64,000 bases of DNA from Anaerococcus porci (GCF_009696575.1 NZ_VULQ01000004.1:62001-126000); one strand, 5' to 3'. Positions 1 to 9,766 are shown, numbered from the stretch's first letter. Translations and numbers: made by a program. The notes: generated from the sequence alone by a model not told the origin.

Positions 1-2
1 CA

Positions 3-305
3 AACGGTTATAAATCATCAGGGCACCTATATCTAACTAGAATACCAAATATAAATGGTGATGAAAGAAATAAAATTATAGAAGAAATGGCTAAAAGAGG
101 TATAGCTTGTAATGTTCATTATAAGCCATTACCACTTTTAACTGCATATAAAAATTTAGGATTTGATATAAAAGATTATCCAAATGCTTATAATCACTTT
201 GTAAATGAAGTTACTCTTCCACTTCATACAAAATTAAGTGATAAAGAAGTGGATTATGTGATAGAAAATTACATAGATATAGTAACAGATTATATTATAA
301 GGTAA
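3..305 (+). CDS. DegT/DnrJ/EryC1-type PLP aminotransferase, C-terminal part (5' end outside window)
   Basis: The frame is open from the window edge, so the gene begins upstream. The visible 100 residues match the C-terminal small domain of DegT/DnrJ/EryC1/StrS aminotransferases: SSGHLYLTRIP, then an NVHYKPL stretch followed by a proline-rich cap (TLPLHTKLSDKEVDYV). Family members aminate nucleotide-linked keto-sugars using PLP. The PLP lysine and substrate pocket lie outside the window, so the sugar cannot be named. It precedes the initiating sugar transferase by 5 bp and belongs to the capsule operon; this pairing is common for acetamido-sugar-containing glycans. The family call is firm, the substrate unknown. 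Confidence 0.85.
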   Translation, partial: NGYKSSGHLYLTRIPNINGDERNKIIEEMAKRGIACNVHYKPLPLLTAYKNLGFDIKDYPNAYNHFVNEVTLPLHTKLSDKEVDYVIENYIDIVTDYIIR

Positions 306-310
306 TAATT

Positions 311-997
311 TTGAGAAATTGGAAAGATTTGCCAAAAGAATTACAAAATGATGAAGTATTTCCATATTATAAATATTTAAAAAATAAACAAATTAGCTTG
401 TTTTTTAAAAGGGTTTTCGATATAATAATGTCACTTTTTATGATAATTATACTATCACCATTGTTAATTATTTTGGGTATTTTAATAAAAATTGATTCTA
501 AAGGAAGTCCTATATATAAATCAAATAGGGTAACTCAATATAATAGAGTTTTTAAAATATACAAGTTTAGAACAATGATAGAAGGTGCTGATAAACTAGG
601 AAGTCAGGTTACTATAGATAATGATACGAGAATCACTAGGATTGGTAAAACACTAAGAAAATATAGACTTGATGAATTACCTCAACTTTTTAATATTCTA
701 AAGGGAGATATGAGCTTTGTAGGAACAAGACCCGAGAGTGTTCATTATGTTAAATATTATACTAATGAAATGTATGCTACATTACTTATGAGAGCAGGAG
801 TAACATCTAAAGCTAGTATAGAATATAAGGATGAAGCTGAATTACTTAATATGGCTGAAAATGTAGACAATATTTATATAAATAAAATATTGCCAGGTAA
901 GATGGAAATAAATATAAATACATTAAAAAACTTCTCTTTAATAAATGAATTTAAAATATTGTTTAATACAATAATAGCGGTAATTAGAAAGGATTAG
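311..997 (+). CDS. Initiating undecaprenyl-phosphate sugar-1-phosphate transferase
   Basis: A bacterial sugar transferase (PF02397 type) of 228 residues, likely transferring the first sugar-1-phosphate of the repeat unit onto undecaprenyl phosphate at the membrane. One hydrophobic segment lies near residues 35-60 (IIMSLFMIIILSPLLIILGI). The catalytic core shows KFRTM, then RITRIGKTLRKYRLDELPQL, and the GDMSFVGTRPE block. It is the short single-helix form, without the N-terminal membrane domain of WbaP/CpsE. The start is a TTG, since no in-frame ATG or GTG fits between the previous stop and the conserved N-terminus. The Shine-Dalgarno sequence is weak, so translation may be coupled to the upstream gene. 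Confidence 0.9.
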   Translation: MRNWKDLPKELQNDEVFPYYKYLKNKQISLFFKRVFDIIMSLFMIIILSPLLIILGILIKIDSKGSPIYKSNRVTQYNRVFKIYKFRTMIEGADKLGSQVTIDNDTRITRIGKTLRKYRLDELPQLFNILKGDMSFVGTRPESVHYVKYYTNEMYATLLMRAGVTSKASIEYKDEAELLNMAENVDNIYINKILPGKMEININTLKNFSLINEFKILFNTIIAVIRKD

Positions 998-1001
998 TTA
1001 G

Positions 1002-1784
1002 ATGGATAATTCAAAGTTTATAAAAGGTTTAGTGTCCATTATAATGCCATCTTGGAATACAGAAAAATATATAGGGGAGGCTATACAATCTGTAATCAAC
1101 CAAATTTATACTAATTGGGAATTAATAATTGTAGATGATTGTTCTACAGATAATACAGAGAAAATAGTTTCCAAATTTAATGATAAGAGAATTAAATTTT
1201 TTAAGAATGAAAAGAATTTAGGTGCGGCTTTATCTAGAAATAAGGCATTAAGAGAAGCAAAAGGTGAATGGATTGCTTTTCTTGATTCTGATGATGTACG
1301 GTGTAAGGATAAACTTGAAAAACAAATTAGCTTTATGGAAAAAAATGGTTATATTCTTTCATATACAGAGTATGAAAAAATTGATGAAAAATCTAAGTCC
1401 TTTAATATAACTGTAACTGGTCCAGAGCACGTAGATAAAAAGAAAATATATAGATATGATTATATTGGGCAATTAACAATGATATATAATGCCAATAAAT
1501 TTGGTGTAATTCAAATAGATGATATAAGTAAAAATAACGATTATGCTATAAGATTAAAGCTATATAACACTATTCCAGATACTAAAGCATACCTATTGAA
1601 ACAAAAATTAGCAAAATATAGAGTTAGAAAAGTTAGTATAAGTCACGATAAATTTATCAAAAAATTTAAAAGTCATTATAACTTATTTCATATATGTGAT
1701 AAAAAAAATTCAATAATATCATTATTGTATGCATGTAGAAATATGTTTTATGGTGTTTTTAAAAAAATTAAATATGAAAATTAA
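1002..1784 (+). CDS. Glycosyltransferase family 2
   Basis: A GT-A fold family 2 glycosyltransferase of 260 residues. The N-terminus has the nucleotide-binding pattern VSIIMPSWNTEKYIGEAI, followed by WELIIVDDCSTDNT, and the metal-binding DxD motif appears as FLDSDD near residue 97. The C-terminal third is basic and lacks membrane helices, so it is likely a cytosolic enzyme adding one sugar to the lipid-linked repeat unit. It follows the sugar transferase after 4 bp. Donor and linkage cannot be read from sequence. Confidence 0.9.
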   Translation: MDNSKFIKGLVSIIMPSWNTEKYIGEAIQSVINQIYTNWELIIVDDCSTDNTEKIVSKFNDKRIKFFKNEKNLGAALSRNKALREAKGEWIAFLDSDDVRCKDKLEKQISFMEKNGYILSYTEYEKIDEKSKSFNITVTGPEHVDKKKIYRYDYIGQLTMIYNANKFGVIQIDDISKNNDYAIRLKLYNTIPDTKAYLLKQKLAKYRVRKVSISHDKFIKKFKSHYNLFHICDKKNSIISLLYACRNMFYGVFKKIKYEN

Positions 1785-1795
1785 TGAGGATATAA

Positions 1796-2701
1796 ATGAA
1801 CAGAGATAACATTCTATACAAATTAAGGAGAAGAGGACAAGTTTTAGCAAGTAAATTTATTTCAGATGAATTATTATGTAAAATATATTCTAGAGCAATC
1901 CTTAAGAAAAGTATTAATTTAAAAAATCCAAAAACCTTTAATGAAAAGATACAATGGTTAAAGATAAATTATTTTCCAAATAATGCCCTTGTAGTAAAAG
2001 GAACAGATAAATATAGAGTAAGAAATTATATAGCTAATAAAGGTTTAGATAATATTTTAGTTCCTTTAATTGGACAATGGGATTCTGTTGAAAATATAAA
2101 TTGGGATAAACTGCCAAAAAAATTTGTAATAAAATGTAATCACGGATGTGCGTATAATATAATTTGTACTGATAAGGATGATTTTGATAAATCAGAAGCT
2201 TTGAAATTACTAAATAAATGGATGAATGAAGACTTCGGAGAATTTAATATTGAAAGACATTATTCTAAAATAACTCCTCATATTATATGTGAAAAATTCT
2301 TAGGAGAAAATATAGTAGACTACAAGTTTTTCTGTTTTAACGGAATTCCTAAGTTTATATATGTTTCATCAAACATGATTAATGATAGAGATGCAGAAAT
2401 TGGTTTTTTTAGCATGGAAGGTGAAAAACTTGATTTTAGTAGAGATGACTATAAAACCATAAAAATAGATAAATTAGAGTTGCCAAGTTTTTATGACGAA
2501 ATGAAGAATGCAGCTGAAGTTTTATCTAAGGATTTTGTTTTTGTGAGGGTGGATTTTTTTATAGCTGATGGAAATTACTATTTCGCAGAGCTAACATTTA
2601 CCCCAGCTGGAGGTATGATACCATTTAATCCACCTGAATATGATTATAAATTAGGTAAAATGATAGATATTTCTATGTTTGAAAAACAGGAGAATATATG
2701 A
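1796..2701 (+). CDS. TupA-like ATP-grasp protein of capsule synthesis
   Basis: A 301-residue protein matching the TupA-like ATP-grasp group (PF14305 type) found in polysaccharide clusters. Visible signatures are PKTFNEKIQWLK near residues 45-56, KFVIKCNHGCAYNIIC, ICEKFLGENIVDYKFFCFNG, and the metal/ATP segment RVDFFIADGNYYFAELTFTPAGG. TupA itself is linked to teichuronopeptide synthesis, so a ligase adding an amino acid or similar group to the glycan is possible; that role here is inference. It overlaps the next gene by 4 bp (ATGA), implying coupled translation. Confidence 0.82.
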   Translation: MNRDNILYKLRRRGQVLASKFISDELLCKIYSRAILKKSINLKNPKTFNEKIQWLKINYFPNNALVVKGTDKYRVRNYIANKGLDNILVPLIGQWDSVENINWDKLPKKFVIKCNHGCAYNIICTDKDDFDKSEALKLLNKWMNEDFGEFNIERHYSKITPHIICEKFLGENIVDYKFFCFNGIPKFIYVSSNMINDRDAEIGFFSMEGEKLDFSRDDYKTIKIDKLELPSFYDEMKNAAEVLSKDFVFVRVDFFIADGNYYFAELTFTPAGGMIPFNPPEYDYKLGKMIDISMFEKQENI

Positions 2702-3792
2702 GGATTTTACATATTAATTCTACTATAGTTGTTAATAGTGGTGTAATGAGTGTTTTAATGAATTATTTTAGAAATATAGATAAAAATAAGGTTCAATTTG
2801 ATTTTTTATATTTTGATAAAATAAATCCTAATTCTAAAACTTATAAAAATGAGATTCAAAAATTAGGTGGAAATGTTTATAAGATTGCTAATTTAAAAAA
2901 TATTTTCAAATTCAATAAAAAACTTGATGAATTTTTAAAAAATAATCACTACAGTACTGTGCAAATTCATGATCCTTTTGTGTTAATATTTATATATAAA
3001 ACTCTAAGAAGAAATAATGTAGATAATATAATTGTCCATAGTCATGCAACAAAATGGTCTGATAAGAAATTAAATGGAATAAGGAATAGAGCTTTATGTT
3101 ATAAATTAAATTCTCAAGTAGATTATAAATTTGCTTGTTCCAGTGCTGCAGGAAATTTTTTGTATAAAAGAGCAGATTTTTATGTTATGAATAATGCTAT
3201 TGATTTAGATAGGTACGCTTTTAATAAAAATATTAGACATGATTTAAGAAACAAGCTTAATTTAAATAATAAGTTAGTTTTTGGTCATGTTGGTAATATG
3301 GTTCCTCAGAAAAATCACATGTTTTTATTAGAAGTATTTAAGGAAATTATTAAATTAAATTCAAATTCAATTTTAATATTGTTGGGCGACGGATATTTAC
3401 GTGATGAAATTGAAAGAAAAATTAGAGAAAACAATCTAACTGATAAAGTAATTGTGTTTGGAAAGAAAATGGATGTATACCATTATTATCAAGTAATGGA
3501 TTGTATGATTTTGCCATCATTATACGAGGGATTACCTATGGTTGGAGTTGAAGCTCAATGTTCTGGTTTACCTATAGTATTTGCTGATACAATAACTAGA
3601 GAAATAGGAACCGATTTTTCAGATTTTTTATCTTTAAATGATTCCTTTAAACAATGGGCTGAAATTTCTATAAAGCTTGCAGAATCAAATATTAATCGTG
3701 ACAGTGGATATCTAACAATGCAAAATATGGGTTTTAACATAAAAATTGAGGCATTAAAAGTTACTGAAAAATATAAAGAGATAAACGAATAA
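2698..3792 (+). CDS. Glycosyltransferase family 4 (GT-B)
   Basis: A 364-residue GT-B glycosyltransferase. The N-terminal domain starts MRILHINSTI with the glycine/serine-rich acceptor loop (NSGVMSVLMNY). The C-terminal domain has GHVGNMVPQKNH and the donor-binding motif LPSLYEGLPMVGVEAQCSGLP, with the E-x7-E pair typical of GT4 enzymes. There are no membrane helices, so it probably acts peripherally on the inner face of the membrane. The start overlaps the previous stop by 4 bp. Sugar specificity is unknown. Confidence 0.9.
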   Translation: MRILHINSTIVVNSGVMSVLMNYFRNIDKNKVQFDFLYFDKINPNSKTYKNEIQKLGGNVYKIANLKNIFKFNKKLDEFLKNNHYSTVQIHDPFVLIFIYKTLRRNNVDNIIVHSHATKWSDKKLNGIRNRALCYKLNSQVDYKFACSSAAGNFLYKRADFYVMNNAIDLDRYAFNKNIRHDLRNKLNLNNKLVFGHVGNMVPQKNHMFLLEVFKEIIKLNSNSILILLGDGYLRDEIERKIRENNLTDKVIVFGKKMDVYHYYQVMDCMILPSLYEGLPMVGVEAQCSGLPIVFADTITREIGTDFSDFLSLNDSFKQWAEISIKLAESNINRDSGYLTMQNMGFNIKIEALKVTEKYKEINE

Positions 3793-3875
3793 ATAATATA
3801 AATAAAAAAGGTATAATTTGATAAAATATCTTGGCATTAATTTATTTATTTTCTTTGCTTGGCAAGAGAGGAAAT

Positions 3876-4958
3876 ATGACAATATATGCGTTTTTAATTA
3901 CAATGCTTGTACTTCTTAGTTTTACAGAAAAATCAAAAAATAAGTTCATCTTAAAATTTACAATTTTTTTATTATGGTTTATGGCAACATTTAGAAGTTT
4001 AAATGTTGGAAATGATACAAGAAGTTATTATAATCTATTCAATATTCTACATTATACACAAGATTATACTGAAATGACATGGAGATTTGAGGAAGGTTTT
4101 TTATTTATTAATAAAACAATATCTAGATATACTAATAATTTCACAATATTTCTAGGTATTATAAATTCATATATTTATATGATATATTATTATTTTATTA
4201 AAAATTATTCTAAAAACTATTGCATATCTCTTTTTCTTTTTATAACTTTAGGAATTTGGGCTAATACAATAAGTATTCTCAGATTGGAACTAGCTGTTAC
4301 AGTTGTTCTTACTGGTTATATGATGTATGATTTAAAAAAAGCAAATAAACTAATAGCAACTATATATGCATTAATATCACCATTGTTTCAACGTATATCG
4401 ATAGTATATTCTTTAGGCTTCTTGGTGCCTAAACGTTTGAGTAAAAAATTTATCAAATGGTCTAGTGTGATTGCTATAATTTCAATTATTATTCTACCTT
4501 ATTTAATGAATATAATTGGAAAAATTATACCTTATTTTTATGAACACTACTTATATCAAGGTAGTAAATATTTATTAAATGATGTTAAATTAGCGTCAGT
4601 AATTAAAATGTTCATATATTTGAGTATATTTTGTTTTGGTATTTTATTTTATAAATCAGATAAAAATAAATATTATTATGATAATGATTTAGCTTTACAA
4701 TTAAATATGACATGGGTAAGTTTTTTGATTTTATTTGTATCTTTAAGATTTAACTTGCTTGATAGATGTAGTTATTTTTTTAGCGTTTTTTCTATAGTAT
4801 TAATACCAAATACTTTAAGAAGAATGAAACTTAAGAATAATAGAATAATTATTACTTTATTATTGGTATTTTTATTTACTCTATATTTTATAATAATTGC
4901 AATTTATAAACCTGAATGGAATAATATATACCCTTATAGTTTTAATTTCACTTTGTAG
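3876..4958 (+). CDS. EpsG-family polysaccharide polymerase (Wzy-like)
   Basis: A very hydrophobic protein with about ten to twelve predicted membrane segments and the EpsG-family signature FRSLNVGNDTRSYYNLF near residues 40-60, then FEEGFLFINK. This fits a Wzy-type polymerase joining repeat units on the outer face of the membrane. I chose the ATG at 3876, preceded by AGAGAGG, because EpsG proteins begin just before the first helix; the open frame could extend to a TTG at 3831 without a good ribosome binding site. A 79 bp gap to the next gene holds no obvious terminator. Confidence 0.82.
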   Translation: MTIYAFLITMLVLLSFTEKSKNKFILKFTIFLLWFMATFRSLNVGNDTRSYYNLFNILHYTQDYTEMTWRFEEGFLFINKTISRYTNNFTIFLGIINSYIYMIYYYFIKNYSKNYCISLFLFITLGIWANTISILRLELAVTVVLTGYMMYDLKKANKLIATIYALISPLFQRISIVYSLGFLVPKRLSKKFIKWSSVIAIISIIILPYLMNIIGKIIPYFYEHYLYQGSKYLLNDVKLASVIKMFIYLSIFCFGILFYKSDKNKYYYDNDLALQLNMTWVSFLILFVSLRFNLLDRCSYFFSVFSIVLIPNTLRRMKLKNNRIIITLLLVFLFTLYFIIIAIYKPEWNNIYPYSFNFTL

Positions 4959-5037
4959 TCTAATTTTAATTAGATTATAGTATCTGACTATAGTTGGCAA
5001 AAAACTTAAGTAAAATAATTAATTCATAGGAGATTTA

Positions 5038-6204
5038 ATGAAAATAATAACAGTATTAATAGGTGATCCTTACGGTTATCCGCCAGTTTTGAACCTTTTG
5101 CATGCATTTGAATATTTAAAAATAAAAAATACGTTAATTACAACAAAAAGTAGAAAGGATTTAAGAGAGGATTTTAAATATACTACAATTAAGCAACTTA
5201 ATATTGATTACGAAGGAATAAAAAGTCCAATAAATAAAATGATTAGTTTATTTAAGTGGAGATCAAATATTTGGAATCTTATAAACTCTTATTATGAAGA
5301 GGATACTATAATATGGGTTATTACAGATGTTTCACTGAAAATATTAGGAGATAAGATAACAGGAAAAAATTTTGTTTTACATTTACTTGAATTATCAGAA
5401 GATATTAGATATTATTACAAGCTAAGTTTCTTAAAGATGAATACAAATAAAATAGGAAACTCAGCAAAAATGATAGTGGTTCCTGAATATAATCGTGCTC
5501 ATATAACTAAGGCTTTATGGGGGTTAAATGAACTACCCTTTATATTACCAAATAAACCATTTAATAATGTGAGAATAAGTAAGAATTCAAATATAAGTGA
5601 TTACAACGCTAAAAAGGTAATAGAAAAAATAGGAAATAAAAAAATTATATTATATCAAGGAATAATTAGTCCTGAAAGACCTTTAAATGCTTTTATAGAT
5701 GCAGTAGATAAATTTAATGGAAAGTATGCATTTGTTATAATGTCAGGTGGAAAAAATATATATGGAAATCACAACAGTGATAATTATTATTTTATACCTT
5801 TTGTTACTCCACCTCTTCATTTAGAAATAACAAGTCATGCTCACATAGGTGTTTTATCATATACACCTACTGAAAATACTGGATATTCTAAGTTGAATAC
5901 ACTTTATTGTGCTCCTAATAAAACTTTTGAGTATTCAAAATTTGGTATTCCAATGTTAGGTAATAATATACCCGGATTAAAGTTTCTATTTGAAACTAAG
6001 AATTGTGGAATTTGCTTTGATAAATTTACAGAAGATTGTATAAGTCAAGCAATTAAAACATTAGAAGATAATTTTAAAGATTATTCGATCAATTCATTGA
6101 ATTATTATAATAATTGTAATTATACTGAAATATTAAAAGAGTTATTCAAAATTTTAGAAAGGCAAATATTAAATGAAAAAAATACTAATAGCTTCGCATT
6201 ATAA
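5038..6204 (+). CDS. Glycosyltransferase, GT-B fold
   Basis: A 388-residue protein with a GT4-like C-terminal half: YQGIISPERPLNAFIDAV (donor domain start), FVIMSGG, and FEYSKFGIPMLGNNIPG, which stands where family members carry the E-x7-E region. The N-terminal half is divergent (MKIITVLIGDPYGYPPVLN). A clear ribosome binding site (ATAGGAG) precedes the ATG. Its last 32 bp overlap the pyruvyl transferase gene, so the two are likely made together. The glycosyltransferase call is good; donor and acceptor are unknown. Confidence 0.75.
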   Translation: MKIITVLIGDPYGYPPVLNLLHAFEYLKIKNTLITTKSRKDLREDFKYTTIKQLNIDYEGIKSPINKMISLFKWRSNIWNLINSYYEEDTIIWVITDVSLKILGDKITGKNFVLHLLELSEDIRYYYKLSFLKMNTNKIGNSAKMIVVPEYNRAHITKALWGLNELPFILPNKPFNNVRISKNSNISDYNAKKVIEKIGNKKIILYQGIISPERPLNAFIDAVDKFNGKYAFVIMSGGKNIYGNHNSDNYYFIPFVTPPLHLEITSHAHIGVLSYTPTENTGYSKLNTLYCAPNKTFEYSKFGIPMLGNNIPGLKFLFETKNCGICFDKFTEDCISQAIKTLEDNFKDYSINSLNYYNNCNYTEILKELFKILERQILNEKNTNSFAL

Positions 6205-7339
6205 TAGAAACAATGGAGATAGAGCAGTTTTAGAATCAACAGTAAGAATATTAAAAGAAATTGATAATAATATAGAGATTACTGTATCAACCACAGATCC
6301 GAGTGATTTAATAGATAAAAGATTTAAAGTTGTTGATTGGCCAGTTAAAAATAAAAAAATATATAAATTAATATTTCGGGCAATAGCTTCACTAGGAAGA
6401 GTTTCTTTACTTAAGAAATATTATAAATTATTTGTTGATAAAGAATATCTAAATGCAATTAAAGAATCAGATATTGTTTTAGTTACAGGTGGACATCACT
6501 TGACAGATATATTAGGAGTTAAAAATTTTTATAACTTGGCAATTAATTATCTGGTACCTATTTTTGAAGATAAAAAAATATATTTAATGCCTCAATCTAT
6601 AGGCCCTGTAGATGAGAACAATATGAGAAATGTAAGTAAATATATATTAGAGAAAGTAAATAATATTGCATATAGAGATAAGTCGTCAAAAATATTTTTG
6701 GATGAGTTGAGCATAGATACTCCATATATATATGTTCCTGATATAGTATTCACTCTTCCAAGATATAATTCGAAGACACAATCAAAAAGAATAGGAATAG
6801 CTTTATATTGTAGTTATGTAGGAGATAAGAAAGATAAGCTACTTCCTTTTGTTAAAAAAAATCTTATTGACTTAATTTACATTTATGTTAAAGAAGGCTA
6901 TAAATTTAGTATAATATCAATGGATCCAAATGATTTAGAAGTTTCTAACGATATTTTAAGAGAAGTTAATACACAATTCGATAGCAGCGTTGTTAATATT
7001 GAGAAACCAGAAACTAATTCTATACTAGATACAGTAAAGCTTTTCTCATCAAAAGAATTAATATTAGCTTATAAAACTCATTCTGTGGTATTTTCATTAA
7101 TAAATTATGTTCCTGTTGTAGCTATAGCGTATCATCCAAAAAGTATTGAATTCATGGAAAAAATTAATTTAATGGAATATAGTATAAAAGATGAGTTTGC
7201 TAGTACTGAGAATCTACAAGAATTAGTAAATCGAGCTTTATCAAATAAGTGTGAAATTATAGATTTGGAGAAAAAAGGTATAGAAAAAAATAAGAAACTA
7301 ATAATGAATTATTTAAATTCAATTTTATATAGTAAATAG
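6173..7339 (+). CDS. Polysaccharide pyruvyl transferase family protein
   Basis: A 388-residue member of the PF04230 (CsaB/WcaK) family, which transfers pyruvate from phosphoenolpyruvate as a ketal onto a sugar. Family features are the N-terminal SHYNRNNGDRAVLESTVRIL, VLVTGGHHLTDI, LMPQSIGPVD, and the C-terminal AYKTHSVVFSLINYVPVVAIAYHPK with a conserved histidine. It overlaps the upstream glycosyltransferase by 32 bp. The modification would add negative charge to the capsule. Some family members have other roles, so the reaction is inferred. Confidence 0.85.
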   Translation: MKKILIASHYNRNNGDRAVLESTVRILKEIDNNIEITVSTTDPSDLIDKRFKVVDWPVKNKKIYKLIFRAIASLGRVSLLKKYYKLFVDKEYLNAIKESDIVLVTGGHHLTDILGVKNFYNLAINYLVPIFEDKKIYLMPQSIGPVDENNMRNVSKYILEKVNNIAYRDKSSKIFLDELSIDTPYIYVPDIVFTLPRYNSKTQSKRIGIALYCSYVGDKKDKLLPFVKKNLIDLIYIYVKEGYKFSIISMDPNDLEVSNDILREVNTQFDSSVVNIEKPETNSILDTVKLFSSKELILAYKTHSVVFSLINYVPVVAIAYHPKSIEFMEKINLMEYSIKDEFASTENLQELVNRALSNKCEIIDLEKKGIEKNKKLIMNYLNSILYSK

Positions 7340-7353
7340 ATAGGTGTTTTATT

Positions 7354-8337
7354 ATGAAATTAATGGATATTTTAAGAGCTTTAAAAGATAAGTATAATCA
7401 AACAAAGACAATAAAATACGATTTGAAAAAATATAAGAATTATTGTTGTGACTCTTATAGTAATGTTGAGTCATGTACTACTTATGAAAGAGATATTTTG
7501 GTTCTAGGTCATACTATTGAAAAGGGACTATCTCATAAAAATATTAAAGCAAAATTCGGAATAGATTCTGCTAATTTACTTGCTAAAAAATTATCACAAT
7601 ATGTAAAGGTTAATGATATAAATAATTTTGTACTTTCAAATGGGGTATCAATATTAAGAAAATATATAAATATAAATGAATCGATAGGGGTTCCTTCTAA
7701 TGAATTACCTAAAATCGATTTTGATGTCGATAAAATAAATAAATCTAATGTAGGAACTTATGAAATATCTAAATCTGATTTTTTTAAAAATTCTCAAGAA
7801 TCTTTCAATATACTAGCAGAATCTAGGCGAACTGTAAGATTATATGATTCTACTAGTGAACCTATTTCAAATGATGAAATTAATGAAGTAATTAGAGTTG
7901 CTCAAAATACACCGAGTCCTTGTAATCGTCAAGCGGTCAGAATTCACATAGTTAAGGATAAAGAAAAGATTAAGCAATTATGTGATATTCAAAAGGGTTC
8001 AAATGGTTTTGGTATAAACTCAGGAGCTTTATTGGTGGTTGTATCTGATTTGAGATATTATACTGTAGCTGAACGTAGATTACCGATGTATGATTGTGGA
8101 TCTTTTTCAATGAGTCTTGTTTATTCTGCTTTTCAAAAAAACTTAGGTACGTGTATTTTAAATGGTTCGTTTAATGAAACTCAAGATAGGAAATGTAAAG
8201 AAATCCTTGGTTTAAGTGATTATGAAATCATATCATCATTTATAATATTAAATAAAATTGTGGATAAAGAAAGCATTCTAGTAGCAAAATCAGAAAGGAG
8301 AAATTTGGAAGAAATTGTAAACTATGTTGGAGAGTAA
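7354..8337 (+). CDS. Nitroreductase-family flavoprotein in the capsule operon
   Basis: A 327-residue protein. Residues from about 155 onward form a nitroreductase (FMN) domain: SRRTVRLYD, EVIRVAQNTPSPCNRQAVRIHIV, and a C-terminal LGTCILNGSF segment. The first 150 residues are an extra domain I do not recognise. Such proteins occur next to pyruvyl transferases in exopolysaccharide clusters, but their reaction is not settled. The gene sits 14 bp behind the pyruvyl transferase and runs up to the flippase gene. FMN dependence is expected from the family; the substrate is unknown. Confidence 0.8.
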   Translation: MKLMDILRALKDKYNQTKTIKYDLKKYKNYCCDSYSNVESCTTYERDILVLGHTIEKGLSHKNIKAKFGIDSANLLAKKLSQYVKVNDINNFVLSNGVSILRKYININESIGVPSNELPKIDFDVDKINKSNVGTYEISKSDFFKNSQESFNILAESRRTVRLYDSTSEPISNDEINEVIRVAQNTPSPCNRQAVRIHIVKDKEKIKQLCDIQKGSNGFGINSGALLVVVSDLRYYTVAERRLPMYDCGSFSMSLVYSAFQKNLGTCILNGSFNETQDRKCKEILGLSDYEIISSFIILNKIVDKESILVAKSERRNLEEIVNYVGE

Positions 8338-8338
8338 A

Positions 8339-9766
8339 ATGAATAAAAATAAAGAGCTTGCTATTAATACACTTATACTTACTATAGGAAAAATATGTAC
8401 ACAATTTATTAGCTTTTTATTATTACCACTATATACTACATTTTTATCGCCTAATGAATTTGGTATTTTTGATTTATTAAACACTTACGTAGCTTTATTA
8501 GTACCTTTATTTAATTGGCAATTTGATAATGGTATGTTCAGGTTTATGATAAATTATCGAAATAATAAAGATATTATAAAGAGTTTTTTTTCAACGGTGT
8601 TTATTGTAAATATGGGTCAAGTTGTTTTATATTTGATCTTTTACATATTAGTACAAGATTTTTTAACTTTAGATTTTAAACTCTATCTTGCCTTAGATGT
8701 ATCAATAAATATAATATTAAATACTTTGTTACAATTTCCTAGGGGAATGGGAGATAACTCTACTTATGCCTTTGGAAGTTTTGTTTCAGCAACTTCTATA
8801 GTCATATTAAATGTTCTATTTATAGTATATTTTAAATTAGGTATATTGGGTATGTTTTTATCTACAATAATTGGAAAAATATTAACATGTATTTATCTGA
8901 TTATAAGAATGAGATTAATGGAGTATTTTAGTTTTAGAAAATTTAAAAAAAATGTATTTAAAGAAGTATTAAAATATTCTCTTCCGTTAGTACCAAATCA
9001 ATTATGTTGGTGGGTTATAGATGCTTCGGATAGGACTATTATAAGTATTTTTATTGGTATAGCAGCAAATGGTATCTATTCTGTTGCCAATAAATTTTCT
9101 GGATTGTTTGTAACTTTTTATAATATTTTCCACCTATCTTGGACTGAATCTGTTTCATTACATATTAAAGATGAAGATAGTCAAGAATATATAACTGGTG
9201 TAATAAATTCTTCATTAAGTTTTTTTGCTTCGGTTTGTTTTGGAATAATTGTTATTTTACCTTTTGTATTTAATATTTTTGTTAATGAAAACTATAAAGC
9301 TTCCTATAATCAAATACCAATTTTATTAGTAGCGGTTTTATTTCAAGTTATTGTAGGTTTATATAGCGTTATATATACTGCATATAAAAAATCAGTAGAG
9401 ATTATGAAAACTTCAATTTATTCTGCTATTATAAATATTGTTACAAATTTAATTATGATAAAGTTTATTGGTTTATATGCTGCTTCTTTCTCAACATTGA
9501 TAGCCTATATGACTATGGCAATTTATAGATATTTTCATGTAAGGAAGTACATTAATATAAGAATCGAAAAAAAACTCTTTTTATTAATTAGTATAATGGG
9601 AACTGTTTCGATACTAAGTTATTATTTAAGGATATTAATTATTCATATAATAGCTTTTTTAATAATTGTGATTTTAGCAGCTATAATTAACCAAAAACTT
9701 TTGAATAATTTATTAGTAACTTTAAAGCATTTTTTTAAAAATATTAAAAAAAGGAATTGTAAATGA
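8339..9766 (+). CDS. Wzx-type oligosaccharide flippase
   Basis: A protein of about 475 residues with roughly twelve to fourteen membrane segments, resembling the polysaccharide transport branch of the MATE/MOP superfamily. The N-terminus (KELAINTLILTIGKICTQFISFLLLPLYTTFLSPNEFG) and the later LPLVPNQLCWWVIDASDRTIIS block are typical. It would flip lipid-linked repeat units to the outer face for the EpsG-like polymerase. I chose the ATG at 8339, placed 4 bp after GGAGAG, rather than an in-frame ATG at 8324 that lies inside the preceding gene. The last 4 bp overlap the epimerase gene. Confidence 0.88.
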   Translation: MNKNKELAINTLILTIGKICTQFISFLLLPLYTTFLSPNEFGIFDLLNTYVALLVPLFNWQFDNGMFRFMINYRNNKDIIKSFFSTVFIVNMGQVVLYLIFYILVQDFLTLDFKLYLALDVSINIILNTLLQFPRGMGDNSTYAFGSFVSATSIVILNVLFIVYFKLGILGMFLSTIIGKILTCIYLIIRMRLMEYFSFRKFKKNVFKEVLKYSLPLVPNQLCWWVIDASDRTIISIFIGIAANGIYSVANKFSGLFVTFYNIFHLSWTESVSLHIKDEDSQEYITGVINSSLSFFASVCFGIIVILPFVFNIFVNENYKASYNQIPILLVAVLFQVIVGLYSVIYTAYKKSVEIMKTSIYSAIINIVTNLIMIKFIGLYAASFSTLIAYMTMAIYRYFHVRKYINIRIEKKLFLLISIMGTVSILSYYLRILIIHIIAFLIIVILAAIINQKLLNNLLVTLKHFFKNIKKRNCK

